From assembly GCA_910589485.1 (NCBI GenBank), contig CAJUSW010000007.1, positions 131,126 to 195,125 of the forward strand: a stretch of DNA of 64,000 nt, read 5' to 3'. The position numbers and the translations under genes are program-made. This DNA is from an uncultured Duncaniella sp. (GTDB taxonomy: Bacteria; Bacteroidota; Bacteroidia; Bacteroidales; Muribaculaceae). Of this stretch, positions 36,563 to 44,895 are shown piece after piece; position 1 is the stretch's first letter; every line of letters starts with the position of its first letter. The notes under the pieces were generated by a model, which saw only the letters and a program-made list of their open reading frames with translations, ran no database searches and was not told where the DNA came from.

Positions 36563-37222
36563 ATGTCAACCAACACCCTCCCCATCTCCCGAAAGGCCCT
36601 CAACGGTTTCTTACAGCGCATACGCCAGGCCTACTCCCTCGACCCCGAAAAGACCTCGGCCATGGAACGTGCCCTCCACCTCTATCTCGACAACGACAAC
36701 TCCTATCAGCTCGCAATCCCCGACACCGACCGCACCGCCTTTGAATTTCTGCGCCACGAAATCGACACCGCCATCGAACGCTCACGCCGTGCCCGCGAAC
36801 GCGCACGACTCCGGAGAGAAGCCAAAGCCTCCCTCGCCACTGCATCTCCTGACATTTCGGAAAACATCCCGGCCGAAACCCCATCCATCCCCACGGCAAC
36901 AGATCCGGCCAACAAACCCGAGCCAACCCCGGCCGAAGTGCTGGCCAACGGAACGATCATCCCCGTAATCACCCCAGATCGGCTCAGGGCCGACAGCGAC
37001 AACTGTATCGTGATCGACTCCGATGAAACCGATCCCACCTACGCCGGCCCGGTCGAGGTACGCATCGACCCCACAGGATACCAGCCACTCTCCTACTCCA
37101 TAAAATATCCGGCGCCCGCGACATCATCGGGCACCCGCAGCCAACGCCGTGCCGAAGAGCGCAAAGCCAAGAAAGACCTTCTCGCCGCCATGCGCCGCCT
37201 CCGCAACGGAATCAACCCATAA
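36563..37222 (+). CDS. hypothetical protein with acidic-proline middle
   Basis: A 219-residue protein with no signal peptide. The N-terminal part (1-90) is helical and charged, with SRRARERARLRREAKASLA. The middle (about 95-140) is rich in Pro/Glu/Thr (AETPSIPTATDPANKPEPTPAE), a likely disordered linker. The C-terminal part ends in a basic helix (QRRAEERKAKKDLLAAMRRLR). I do not recognise a family. It has a promoter motif and good codon structure, so it is probably a real gene. It lies alone between repeat element copy 2 and gldH. The basic ends could bind nucleic acid, but this is speculative. Confidence 0.65.
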   Translation: MSTNTLPISRKALNGFLQRIRQAYSLDPEKTSAMERALHLYLDNDNSYQLAIPDTDRTAFEFLRHEIDTAIERSRRARERARLRREAKASLATASPDISENIPAETPSIPTATDPANKPEPTPAEVLANGTIIPVITPDRLRADSDNCIVIDSDETDPTYAGPVEVRIDPTGYQPLSYSIKYPAPATSSGTRSQRRAEERKAKKDLLAAMRRLRNGINP

Positions 37223-37266
37223 CCTTATAACCCTATAACCCCATAACCTTCCGCGTTAGCGGAATT
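37213..37266. repeat. octamer array plus 16-nt palindrome after gldH
   Basis: An array with an 8-bp period (units AACCTTAT, AACCCTAT, AACCCCAT starting at 37221, 37229, 37237, then AACC at 37245) leads into the palindrome TTCCGCGTTAGCGGAA (37249-37264), which abuts the gldH stop codon at 37265-37267. The same arrangement occurs after the sigma factor gene at 62523-62592. Read from gldH, the stop is followed at once by the palindrome and then a G/T-rich octamer array. Confidence 0.75.
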
Positions 37267-37738
37267 ATAGAACCGACACGCCTACCCTATCGAGCCCCCG
37301 CAGAGTATCGACACGCATGATATGCCGCACAAGCACCGGACGGGTCAGGTCGATATCGGCCCGCGGATTCAGCTCGATCAGATGCTGGTAATTGGCCCCG
37401 AACCCACTTCCGAGCCAACGCCCATACACATCGGCAAGCGTCACATTCACCGTGTCGCGGTAATACATACCGTCGCCATGATAGGTCACCTCGATCCACA
37501 GATTGGAATAGGGATAATCATTGGTGTGCATCAGCCCGAGGCTCAGCGGACGGCGCACAAGCGAATCGTTCTCTACAAGCGACGTGTCCACAAGCGTGAG
37601 ACTAAGCGTATCGCCATAGGCCCACCCCTCGCGGGGCAGATCGGCCCAACGGCTGTAGTCACGCACCCCGTCGCTACATGAAACGACCGCCACCGACAGG
37701 GTGGCGATCGCTATGATGATATGAAATAGTCTTTTCAT
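37265..37738 (-). CDS. gldH: GldH-family lipoprotein
   Basis: A 157-residue lipoprotein with a signal ending VVSC (Cys21) and the GldH-type domain (PLSLGLMHTNDYPYSNLWIEVTY, YRDTVNVTLADVYGRWLGSG). GldH is needed for gliding in flavobacteria, but homologues are common in non-gliding Bacteroidales, where the role is unclear. It shares one base with the end of the PSP1 gene, so the two are coupled. Its 3' end carries the palindrome/octamer module described at 37213-37266. Confidence 0.88.
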   Translation of the reverse strand: MKRLFHIIIAIATLSVAVVSCSDGVRDYSRWADLPREGWAYGDTLSLTLVDTSLVENDSLVRRPLSLGLMHTNDYPYSNLWIEVTYHGDGMYYRDTVNVTLADVYGRWLGSGFGANYQHLIELNPRADIDLTRPVLVRHIMRVDTLRGLDRVGVSVL

Positions 37739-39267
37739 TATTCAGCCGGTTGCTCGGGTGTTCGGAAAGCCTTCGGACCGCGGTTCGACACCGGAGGCAT
37801 CGTGTTCTCGCTCTGCTGATTCCCTTCCTGCTGGCGGGGCTTGGGCTGAGGGCCTGATTGATCCTTGGCGCGGGGCTGGGACTGCTCCTTGTTGGGGCGT
37901 GGCTGTAGCGCCTGATCCTTCAGCCGGGACTGCTGGCCATTCTGCTCCTTGGACCGCTGGGGCTGATTACCCTGCTCCTTGGATCGGCCCGGCTTGTTCT
38001 GCTCCCTTTCGGGGCGCGACTGCTGTCCCTGGTCCTTGGGTCGCTGATTGCCACCGTTCCCCTTCCCGTCCTGGGGCTTCTGTCCCTGGCGGTCGTTGCG
38101 GGGCCGGCGCTCCTTGTTATCATCCTGCTTCGGCGACTGTCCCTGGGCCTTCTCGCCCTGAGGCTTCTCATCTTTGGGTTTGTCACCCTGAGGCTTGTCA
38201 CCTCCACCCTGAGATTTCTTTTTCTTCTTTTTACGCTTCGACTTATCAAAACGGGTGAGATCGTCCTGCGAAGCCAGGTCAATAGGCTTCGGCTTCTCCT
38301 TGAGCTTGGCATCCCCCTCGCGCTCGAGCTTGAGAGGCTTCTCACCGTTGCGGTTCATCTCGATGATCTCAAATGCCCTGGCCGCATCGATGGTGACAAG
38401 GTTGGCCGCCATCTGCTTGTCGGTAGAGTATGTGATCTCCTTCTTGAACACATCGGTCTTGAAGTGGTAATATGTAGCGTCGGCCGTTTCGAACCTGATA
38501 TTCTTCTCCGGCAGGAACTTGGAGCTTTCCACATAAGTGTCCACCTCGAAGTTGAGACAGCACTTCAGCTTGGCGCACTGTCCGGCCAGCTTCTGCGGAT
38601 TGAGCGATATGTCCTGATAGCGGGCCGCGCTCGTGCCTACCGACACGAAGTTGGTCATCCAGCTCGCACAGCACAACGGACGTCCGCACGAACCGATACC
38701 TCCGATGCGCCCTGCCTCCTGGCGCGCGCCTATCTGCTTCATCTCTATGCGCACCTTGAATGTCTCGGCGAGCACCTTGATGAGCTGACGGAAATCCACA
38801 CGCTCGTCGGCTATATAATAGAATATGGCCTTGTTGCCGTCCCCCTGATACTCCACGTCGCCTATCTTCATGTTGAGGTTGAGCGACTCGGCGATCTTGC
38901 GGGCGCGTATCATGGTGTCGTTCTCGCGGGCGCGGGCCTCCTCGTATTTCTCGAGGTCGGCCGGCTTGGCCTTGCGGAACACCCTCTTCACCTCGGCCTC
39001 GTTCTTCACGCCGGCACGGCGCATCTGCAGGGCCACCAATCGGCCCGTGAGGGTGACGCAACCTATGTCATGACCGGGAGTGGCCTCCACGGCCACCATC
39101 TCGCCCACCTCGAGCGGAAGGTTGAGCGAATTGCGGTAATATCCCTTGCGGGTATTCTTGAACTGCACCTCCACGATGTCGAAATCGGCACCGCACCCGG
39201 GCACATCCTCAAGCCAGTCGAAGCAATGGAGCTTGCCGCGCGGACAGCGGCGGTCTTTCTCTTCCAT
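37738..39267 (-). CDS. PSP1/RicT-like protein with long disordered tail
   Basis: A 509-residue protein. Residues about 25-290 form the PSP1 domain related to RicT/YaaT, with a conserved Cys cluster (GSCGRPLCCASW, then CAKLKCCLNFE) that may bind an Fe-S cluster or metal. In Bacillus, RicT acts with RNase Y in RNA processing; here the gene lies 15 bases after rny, supporting a related role. From about 330 on the sequence is low complexity (Gln, Pro, Lys, Arg, Gly; SKEQ and KDQ repeats), probably disordered and RNA-binding. It overlaps gldH by one base. Confidence 0.88.
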   Translation of the reverse strand: MEEKDRRCPRGKLHCFDWLEDVPGCGADFDIVEVQFKNTRKGYYRNSLNLPLEVGEMVAVEATPGHDIGCVTLTGRLVALQMRRAGVKNEAEVKRVFRKAKPADLEKYEEARARENDTMIRARKIAESLNLNMKIGDVEYQGDGNKAIFYYIADERVDFRQLIKVLAETFKVRIEMKQIGARQEAGRIGGIGSCGRPLCCASWMTNFVSVGTSAARYQDISLNPQKLAGQCAKLKCCLNFEVDTYVESSKFLPEKNIRFETADATYYHFKTDVFKKEITYSTDKQMAANLVTIDAARAFEIIEMNRNGEKPLKLEREGDAKLKEKPKPIDLASQDDLTRFDKSKRKKKKKKSQGGGDKPQGDKPKDEKPQGEKAQGQSPKQDDNKERRPRNDRQGQKPQDGKGNGGNQRPKDQGQQSRPEREQNKPGRSKEQGNQPQRSKEQNGQQSRLKDQALQPRPNKEQSQPRAKDQSGPQPKPRQQEGNQQSENTMPPVSNRGPKAFRTPEQPAE

Positions 39268-39282
39268 GAGCCTGACCCTCCC

Positions 39283-40824
39283 TTACTTTGCGAAACTTAC
39301 GGAGCGGGTCTCGCGGATCACGGTGATCTTCACCTGTCCGGGATAGGTCATCTCGTCCTGGATGCGGCGTGCTATCTCCTCCGACAGCTTTTCGGTCTCC
39401 ACGTCGTCGATCTTGTCGGCTCCCACTATCACGCGCAGTTCGCGACCGGCCTGGATGGCATAGGTCTTGATCACGCCGGGATAAGAGAGCGCAAGCTGCT
39501 CGAGGTCGTTGAGACGCTTGATGTAAGCCTCAACAATTTCACGGCGGGCACCGGGACGGGCACCCGAGATGGCGTCACACACCTGTACGATGGGGGCCAA
39601 GAGCGATGTCTGCTCTATCTCATCATGGTGTGCGCCTATGGCGTTGCAGATTTCAGGTTTCTCCTTATACTTCTCGGCCAACTTCATGCCAAGGAGTGCG
39701 TGGGGCAGTTCGGGCTCCTCATCGGGCACCTTGCCTATATCGTGGAGCAGTCCGGCACGGCGGGCCTTCTTGGGATTGAGACCGAGCTCGGCGGCCATGA
39801 TGGCACACAGGTTGGCAGTCTCGCGCGAGTGCTGGAGCAGGTTCTGACCGTAGCTCGAACGATACTTCATCTTACCCACCATGCGTATGAGGTCGGGGTG
39901 CAGTCCGTGGATACCGAGATCGATAGCCGTGCGTTTGCCGGTCTCCACGATCTCCTCCTCAATCTGACGGCGCACCTTGCCCACCACCTCCTCGATGCGG
40001 GCGGGGTGGATACGGCCATCGGCCACAAGCTGGTGAAGGGCCAGGCGGGCTATCTCGCGGCGCACAGGGTCGAAGCCCGAGAGCACGATGGCCTCGGGGG
40101 TATCGTCAACGATGATCTCGATACCGGTAGCGGCTTCGAGGGCGCGTATGTTACGGCCCTCACGGCCTATGATGCGGCCCTTGATCTCGTCGCTGTCGAT
40201 GTGGAACACTGTCACCGAGTTCTCGATGGCAGTCTCGGTGGCCAGACGCTGGATCGATTGCACCACTATGCGCTTGGCCTCCTTGTTGGCGGTCATCTTG
40301 GCCTCGTCCATTATATCATGGATATATGCGGCGGCAGCCGTCTTGGCCTCATCCTTGAGGCTCTCGATGAGTTTCTCCTTGGCTTCCTCGCTCGAGAGAC
40401 CCGAGATGTGCTCGAGGGTCTCCTGGGCCGAACGGCGCATACGGTCGAGCTCCTCGCCGCGCACCTCCAGAGCCTGCCCCTGGGCCTCAAGCTCACGGCG
40501 GGTCTGGTCGATTTCATTGCGGGCCTTGGTATTCTCGCTCTGCTGCTGGTTGAGTTGGGCCTGGCGCTGCTTGATCTTGGCCTCCTCGCTCTGCACACGG
40601 GCCATGCGCTGGTTGGCGGCCTTCTCAGCATCGGATTTTATGCGCAGCTCCTGCTCGCGGGCGGCCAGAAGCTTGTCCTTCATGATAACTTCCGCCTCAC
40701 GTTGAGCATCCTCCACGATTGTCTTGGCCCTCGAACGGCCCGTGGACTTCTGCACGGCCATGAGTATTCCTATACCCACTGCCGCTCCTATCAATGCGAT
40801 GGCGATATAAAGTAGAACTATCAT
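39283..40824 (-). CDS. rny: ribonuclease Y
   Basis: A 513-residue membrane-anchored endoribonuclease starting mRNA decay. It has an N-terminal membrane segment ([22 protein letters not shown]), a long coiled coil (to about 200), a KH domain ([25 protein letters not shown]) and an HD hydrolase domain with the HD pair in [11 protein letters not shown]. The ATG at 40824 matches the family start; a longer form from 40875 would precede the membrane anchor with a second hydrophobic stretch. Followed by the PSP1 gene. Confidence 0.95.
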   Translation of the reverse strand: MIVLLYIAIALIGAAVGIGILMAVQKSTGRSRAKTIVEDAQREAEVIMKDKLLAAREQELRIKSDAEKAANQRMARVQSEEAKIKQRQAQLNQQQSENTKARNEIDQTRRELEAQGQALEVRGEELDRMRRSAQETLEHISGLSSEEAKEKLIESLKDEAKTAAAAYIHDIMDEAKMTANKEAKRIVVQSIQRLATETAIENSVTVFHIDSDEIKGRIIGREGRNIRALEAATGIEIIVDDTPEAIVLSGFDPVRREIARLALHQLVADGRIHPARIEEVVGKVRRQIEEEIVETGKRTAIDLGIHGLHPDLIRMVGKMKYRSSYGQNLLQHSRETANLCAIMAAELGLNPKKARRAGLLHDIGKVPDEEPELPHALLGMKLAEKYKEKPEICNAIGAHHDEIEQTSLLAPIVQVCDAISGARPGARREIVEAYIKRLNDLEQLALSYPGVIKTYAIQAGRELRVIVGADKIDDVETEKLSEEIARRIQDEMTYPGQVKITVIRETRSVSFAK

Positions 40825-40967
40825 AAATAAGTTAAACTGTAAAATAAAGATGAATAAAGATATAAAAAAACACACGTTTTGACCTACCGGAAAATACGCT
40901 CCGGCACAGTCAATCGTGCGTGATGGATCGGCATGCTCCGCTCCGAAGTGAAGCCTAAGCCGTGGGG

Positions 40968-41273
40968 TTACGGGACAATGTCATCGAGAAGCAGGGAGTC
41001 CAGCTCCTGCTCGAGCGATCCGAGGATATGGTCAAGGCTTTCAGCCGCCTCCAGATTAGAGTAGTACAGCTGGGCAAACCTGAACGTCACCATGGCCAGG
41101 ACCTCGGCCGATGATTTGTCGCGGAATTCATCCCTCTCCTTCCATTTTTTCCACAGGCCGTTGATATTCTCTTCGGCACGCCTCACCAGCGGTTCCTGAC
41201 TTTCAGGCACTGTGAGCGGTATGCGTGGCAGGTCGGCGATACGGATGGATATGTTATGTATTATTTCGGACAT
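40968..41273 (-). CDS. zapA: cell division protein ZapA
   Basis: A 101-residue FtsZ-ring associated protein. The N-terminal beta part ([20 protein letters not shown]) and the helical C-terminal part ([19 protein letters not shown]) follow the family plan. The start at 41273 lies one base into the stop of the upstream gene (TGATG), so they are coupled. ZapA cross-links FtsZ filaments. Confidence 0.82.
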   Translation of the reverse strand: MSEIIHNISIRIADLPRIPLTVPESQEPLVRRAEENINGLWKKWKERDEFRDKSSAEVLAMVTFRFAQLYYSNLEAAESLDHILGSLEQELDSLLLDDIVP

Positions 41274-41566
41274 CAAATGCTTAACTGGGCGATGCACTTG
41301 TCGATTTCGCGCACTAACTCGGAAAGGAATGTCCTGGTGGCCTCAACGTCTTTGTGATCGGGCGTCAGCACCGAAGTCACCTTCAGGCGTTCGATCTCGG
41401 CATCCTTAACGGCTATCGTCCGTTTCAGTCGCTCGATCTCGGCCTTGAGCTGCACCGCTGTGGCTTCCGCTTCATCCTTGGCACGCTTCACTGCCCTGTA
41501 ACGGTCAGCGAGAAGCGAGGCTTTGGACTGGAGCCTGCCGATGCGTTGTTGAAGGTTTCCGGCCAT
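41273..41566 (-). CDS. coiled-coil protein upstream of zapA
   Basis: A 97-residue protein, almost all heptad-like coiled coil (GRLQSKASLLADRYRAVKRAKDEAEATAVQLKAEIERLKRTIAVKD). The ATG at 41566 is chosen over a GTG six codons upstream. It resembles ZapB-like small division proteins in size and context, but the name is an inference; the tight coupling with zapA is the main support. A -7-like motif TACTTTTG lies at 41584-41591 on the minus strand. Confidence 0.75.
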   Translation of the reverse strand: MAGNLQQRIGRLQSKASLLADRYRAVKRAKDEAEATAVQLKAEIERLKRTIAVKDAEIERLKVTSVLTPDHKDVEATRTFLSELVREIDKCIAQLSI

Positions 41567-41583
41567 TCTGTTCCAAATTTCCA

Positions 41584-41591
41584 CAAAAGTA
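41584..41591 (-). promoter_or_regulatory. -7 element of the coiled-coil/zapA operon
   Basis: TACTTTTG fits the -7 consensus on the minus strand, about 18 bases before the chosen ATG, which supports the later start. No -33 TTTG at standard spacing. Confidence 0.5.
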
Positions 41592-41683
41592 CTAAAATCT
41601 TTTCATTTATCCCACCCCCGCCATCATCTTTTCTACCCCATCCCCCGTTTTTAACTAAAATAATGTTAACTCTCATCCCAATG

Positions 41684-41714
41684 CTTGCAGTCATAGAAAA
41701 AAGTCGTACCTTTG
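41684..41714 (+). promoter_or_regulatory. promoter of the SRP RNA gene
   Basis: CTTG (41684-41687, three of four -33 matches), a 19-bp spacer, then TACCTTTG (41707-41714). The RNA starts a few bases after. Confidence 0.75.
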
Positions 41715-41719
41715 CACCC

Positions 41720-41822
41720 GGGTAAGTCCTACACGACCAGCTCCCCGAGAACTCCGCCAGGTCTTGATCGAAGCAACGGTATCGGGTCGTAGCGGTGCGA
41801 TGTAGTCAGCTTACCCTTTTTT
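41720..41822 (+). ncRNA. ffs: signal recognition particle RNA (small bacterial type)
   Basis: A roughly 100-base RNA closing on itself: GGGTAAG at 41720 pairs with CTTACCC at 41810-41816, then TTTTTT. The apical domain IV core reads CCAGGTCTTGATCGAAGCAACGG, split here as CAGGTCTTGATCGAAGCA then ACGG, the counterpart of CAGGTCCGGAAGGAAGCAGC in E. coli 4.5S RNA that binds Ffh. Own promoter and U-run terminator. This is an identification from the conserved loop and fold, not from a search. Confidence 0.85.
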
Positions 41823-41846
41823 CGTATCCCTACACAACATGAATGA

Positions 41847-41887
41847 AGCCCTCACGGCTCCGCCGATGATAGCGGCTCGCGAGGGCT
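41847..41887 (-). terminator. inverted repeat downstream of the plug-domain gene
   Basis: AGCCCTC and GAGGGCT arms with a GC-rich interior repeat (GGCTCCGCC/ATAGCGGCTC). T-run is weak on both strands. It lies between the SRP RNA gene and the minus-strand gene at 41953, and probably ends the latter. Confidence 0.45.
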
Positions 41888-41952
41888 TGGCATGAAACAA
41901 AGATATAACACGGCATGCGTCACGCACACCTATATACCTATTCAAAAAGGGG

Positions 41953-42642
41953 TCATTTACCTATATAAGTGTGTACAATAATGGCACCGTTGCCTCCTTC
42001 CGAACCATACGCCGAGGCCTCCTTCATGACCTCCACATAGTCAATGTCATTCATACTCAGCCCCTCGAATGAAGGCACCTTGACAGAATCAATGAAATAA
42101 AGAGGTGTTGAGCTGCCCTTGATCGTCCGCGTGCCACGGATATTGACATCCTGCTCGCCATGGGTGCCGGAAGCGCCCACAATATTCAGCCCGGGCACAC
42201 GCCCCTGCAACGCAGAGAGAACATCGGAATATCCGCTCCGACGCAACTCATCGCCACTGATAAAGTTTCCGGGCGTAGTGCGCTCCCGGCGCGGTACAAA
42301 CGAGAATCCAAGGCTCACCAGGCGTTCATCCTCCTCGACTTTCGACACTGTTTCATCAGCGAGACGTATCACCATACTTTTCCTACCCTCAACCGGGATG
42401 TGATAGATCCTCTTTTTCACCAATACTTTTATAGTGTCACCGGGAGCAACATCGGTAAGGCCGAATTCCCCCTTTTTATTTGTCAGTGAATAGTCCTTGG
42501 GGGAACGCACATACACTCGGGCCTTCTTAATCGGACCTCCGACCAAATCGAGCAGAATACCGTTGAACGGAACTCGCCTCTGGGCCGACACGTCATTGAC
42601 CATCAATGCGCAACAGGCAATCAACAGAATAAGGAATCGCAT
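41953..42642 (-). CDS. TonB-dependent receptor plug-like protein without barrel
   Basis: A 229-residue secreted protein (signal ends VSAQR near residue 21). It has a carboxypeptidase-regulatory-like beta domain (FNGILLDLVGGPIKKARVYV) and then a TonB plug domain (SDVLSALQGRVPGLNIVGASG, VNIRGTRTI, PLYFIDSVKVPSFEGLSMNDIDYVEVMKEASAYGSEGGNGAIIV), but nothing of the 22-strand barrel. It ends in a natural stop with no barrel remnant downstream. It may be a plug-only accessory protein rather than a truncated receptor. Short proteins of this type exist in Bacteroides. Confidence 0.8.
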   Translation of the reverse strand: MRFLILLIACCALMVNDVSAQRRVPFNGILLDLVGGPIKKARVYVRSPKDYSLTNKKGEFGLTDVAPGDTIKVLVKKRIYHIPVEGRKSMVIRLADETVSKVEEDERLVSLGFSFVPRRERTTPGNFISGDELRRSGYSDVLSALQGRVPGLNIVGASGTHGEQDVNIRGTRTIKGSSTPLYFIDSVKVPSFEGLSMNDIDYVEVMKEASAYGSEGGNGAIIVHTYIGK

Positions 42643-42769
42643 CTTCTTTTATTTAGCAGAGTTAAACAATCAAAAACGGAAGTCGGGCACAATAACCGTC
42701 CCAACCTCCGTTCCCACTTAAATTATTATACCATCATTTCCGAACACAGAAAGAGGCTGATAATTACTG

Positions 42770-44848
42770 TTATTCGAGACCGTCCAAGCCACTCTTGCCT
42801 GTAGATCCGTAACCATTGTCACCATACTCCTCGGCATTAAGGATAACGCTCAGGAACTCCTGCGATATCGGACGGTTGTAATGGAAATCCTTGAACAGGC
42901 GCGCGGCACGTTTATTGTAACGGGCAAGACGCTCACCCAGATTATTGTGTCGCTTCAGAAGAGCCCAACGGGTGAACTCGCCACACAATTCGCGTGCATA
43001 CTCGTCAAGAATATCCTCCTCCGTAGCCGTACCTAACATCCAGTTGGAGCTTCCGGGCCTTACGGCACGCTGACGCAACACATTCACATACTCGGCAGCT
43101 TTGGTTCCATCACCGAGCATCTGGCATGCCTCAGCCGCGATCAGATACACCTCGGCCATACGCATAATGTACATGTCGCCACATTTCACCTGGCCATTGG
43201 AAATAGTAGTGAAACATCCGTCATAGTTCCAATTGAACTTTATGAGAGCGGGAGCCGCCGACGAGCTGGTCTTACCGTTTCCAATATTCGGCGGATTTCC
43301 GGCCGCACTGCCATTAGCTGTGGAACCATATACATAGGTGTCAGCATACAGATCGCTCATCACTATCACAGGATATATGCACTTGGCCTTCTCCGAAGCT
43401 GGGAGCGGATGATGCACAAACACCGTATTGAAACGGTCATCCTCGGGATCAATAGGATAAGGGATGGCATACACCTTGGTAGTATTGGCATACCCGGCCT
43501 TGCCGAAATCGGCTGACGAGGATGCCACCATAAGAGTTTTGGAGGGATCGTCGGAATATTCACCACGGGGCCATATCCTCGCAGGCCACTGGTTGTAACC
43601 GGTGAGAGAAGTCTGAGTCCAATCGCAGTCGGCATAGGGCTGAATCACCCTTCCGATGTTGGATTGGTCGATACCATATTTCAGGCACAAATCCTCGGTG
43701 ATCTCCTTCTGGGAATTCTTTCGTTTGGTGCCCCACTCCTCGAACGTCCATTCGCAGAAAGCGTACTGCCATGTGTATTCCCACCGGCGGTCCCATTCAG
43801 GATTGAAGCAGTAGAGAAGATACTCGGAGGGCTGCCAATTCTGAGAGTTCAGACGTCCGTAAAAATAGCTGTTCTTATCACCGGGATTATGATTCTTATT
43901 AAAGAAATCACTGTAGCTGCCACCCGCGGTATATGCGGCCAGCTTATTATTCTTATTCATCGAATTGCCGATTGCCGTATAGAGGTCAGCCGCAGCCGCG
44001 ATCATCAATGCCTCCTTATTGGTGCGGTTGTTGGCATCAGCCCACATATCGGCAATGTCGGGATAAAGATATGCACCGTAGGCCGACGCATTATCGATGA
44101 GATCCTCCGCGGCCTCCTTGGCTTTCTTCCAGTACTCCTGACCGTCGCCATACTTGCTGTCACCAAGGCCCGCACGCTGGGCATACACTCGGGCAAGAAG
44201 ACCCTTGGCCGACTTTAGGGTAAAACGGGCATGGTTGCCATGATACGGCTCTATAGGCAGATCCTCCATAGCCTCCTTTAGATCCTTGATTATAGCATCG
44301 TAAATCACCTTCTCGCTCGACCTTACCGGACGTGTTATCACTTCGCCCGTCAGAGAAGAACTGCTCTCAAGATTCAAGGTCACAGGTCCATATTGGGTCA
44401 CCAAGATAGAATAATACAATGCCCTGAGAGTCTTGGCCTCGGCAATAAGCACAGCTATATCCTCGGGAGCTCCATCCTTAAGCTCGGGAGCGACGTTTAT
44501 CACAGTATTACAGGTAGTGATGGTAGTATAACACTGCTTCCACAGCTTCTGCACGGTGTTATAGCTTCCTATGAGTCCGTCATAATTGAACAATTGGGTA
44601 TAGCTGTTTCCGTTGCTCTTGGGCACCCACAGGTCAGTGCCGGCCTCGGAGGCAAACAGCCAGTCGGAGGCCGTGTATATCTGCTGATCCAGTGGTGTGT
44701 AGCATGTGGTCTGCAATCCGTACCACGCCGCAAAGTTATCGAGGGTGGCATCTCCGGCCGCAGGATTATCCTCATCGAGGCTACATGAGCTCATCAGCGA
44801 ACACACCGCCGAGAACGCCATGAATTTTAATATATTTGACTTTTTCAT
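42770..44848 (-). CDS. SusD/RagB-family nutrient-binding lipoprotein
   Basis: A 692-residue outer-membrane lipoprotein (signal ending SSCS, Cys22) of the SusD/RagB family, which caps the SusC channel and binds glycans or peptides. Typical elements: the N-terminal helical TPR region (about 60-300), the KAKEAAEDLI helix, and the C-terminal block MAEVYLIAAEACQMLG then RRGALLKRHNNLGER-like sequence. Directly follows the SusC gene (47 bases). No glycoside hydrolase is adjacent, so the ligand is unknown. Confidence 0.93.
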   Translation of the reverse strand: MKKSNILKFMAFSAVCSLMSSCSLDEDNPAAGDATLDNFAAWYGLQTTCYTPLDQQIYTASDWLFASEAGTDLWVPKSNGNSYTQLFNYDGLIGSYNTVQKLWKQCYTTITTCNTVINVAPELKDGAPEDIAVLIAEAKTLRALYYSILVTQYGPVTLNLESSSSLTGEVITRPVRSSEKVIYDAIIKDLKEAMEDLPIEPYHGNHARFTLKSAKGLLARVYAQRAGLGDSKYGDGQEYWKKAKEAAEDLIDNASAYGAYLYPDIADMWADANNRTNKEALMIAAAADLYTAIGNSMNKNNKLAAYTAGGSYSDFFNKNHNPGDKNSYFYGRLNSQNWQPSEYLLYCFNPEWDRRWEYTWQYAFCEWTFEEWGTKRKNSQKEITEDLCLKYGIDQSNIGRVIQPYADCDWTQTSLTGYNQWPARIWPRGEYSDDPSKTLMVASSSADFGKAGYANTTKVYAIPYPIDPEDDRFNTVFVHHPLPASEKAKCIYPVIVMSDLYADTYVYGSTANGSAAGNPPNIGNGKTSSSAAPALIKFNWNYDGCFTTISNGQVKCGDMYIMRMAEVYLIAAEACQMLGDGTKAAEYVNVLRQRAVRPGSSNWMLGTATEEDILDEYARELCGEFTRWALLKRHNNLGERLARYNKRAARLFKDFHYNRPISQEFLSVILNAEEYGDNGYGSTGKSGLDGLE

Positions 44849-44895
44849 TGTATTGCAATTGGTTGTGTTAATGGTTTCGTACTGATTTCACTTCA

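Noticed and set aside
36531..36968. A 145-codon frame overlapping the unknown gene at 36563
   Set aside because: Proline/serine-rich out-of-frame shadow; the 36563 frame is longer and has a better promoter distance.
38464..40815. A 783-codon plus-strand frame
   Set aside because: It is the antisense shadow of the PSP1 and rny genes, which have clear family motifs; the frame has no domain character.
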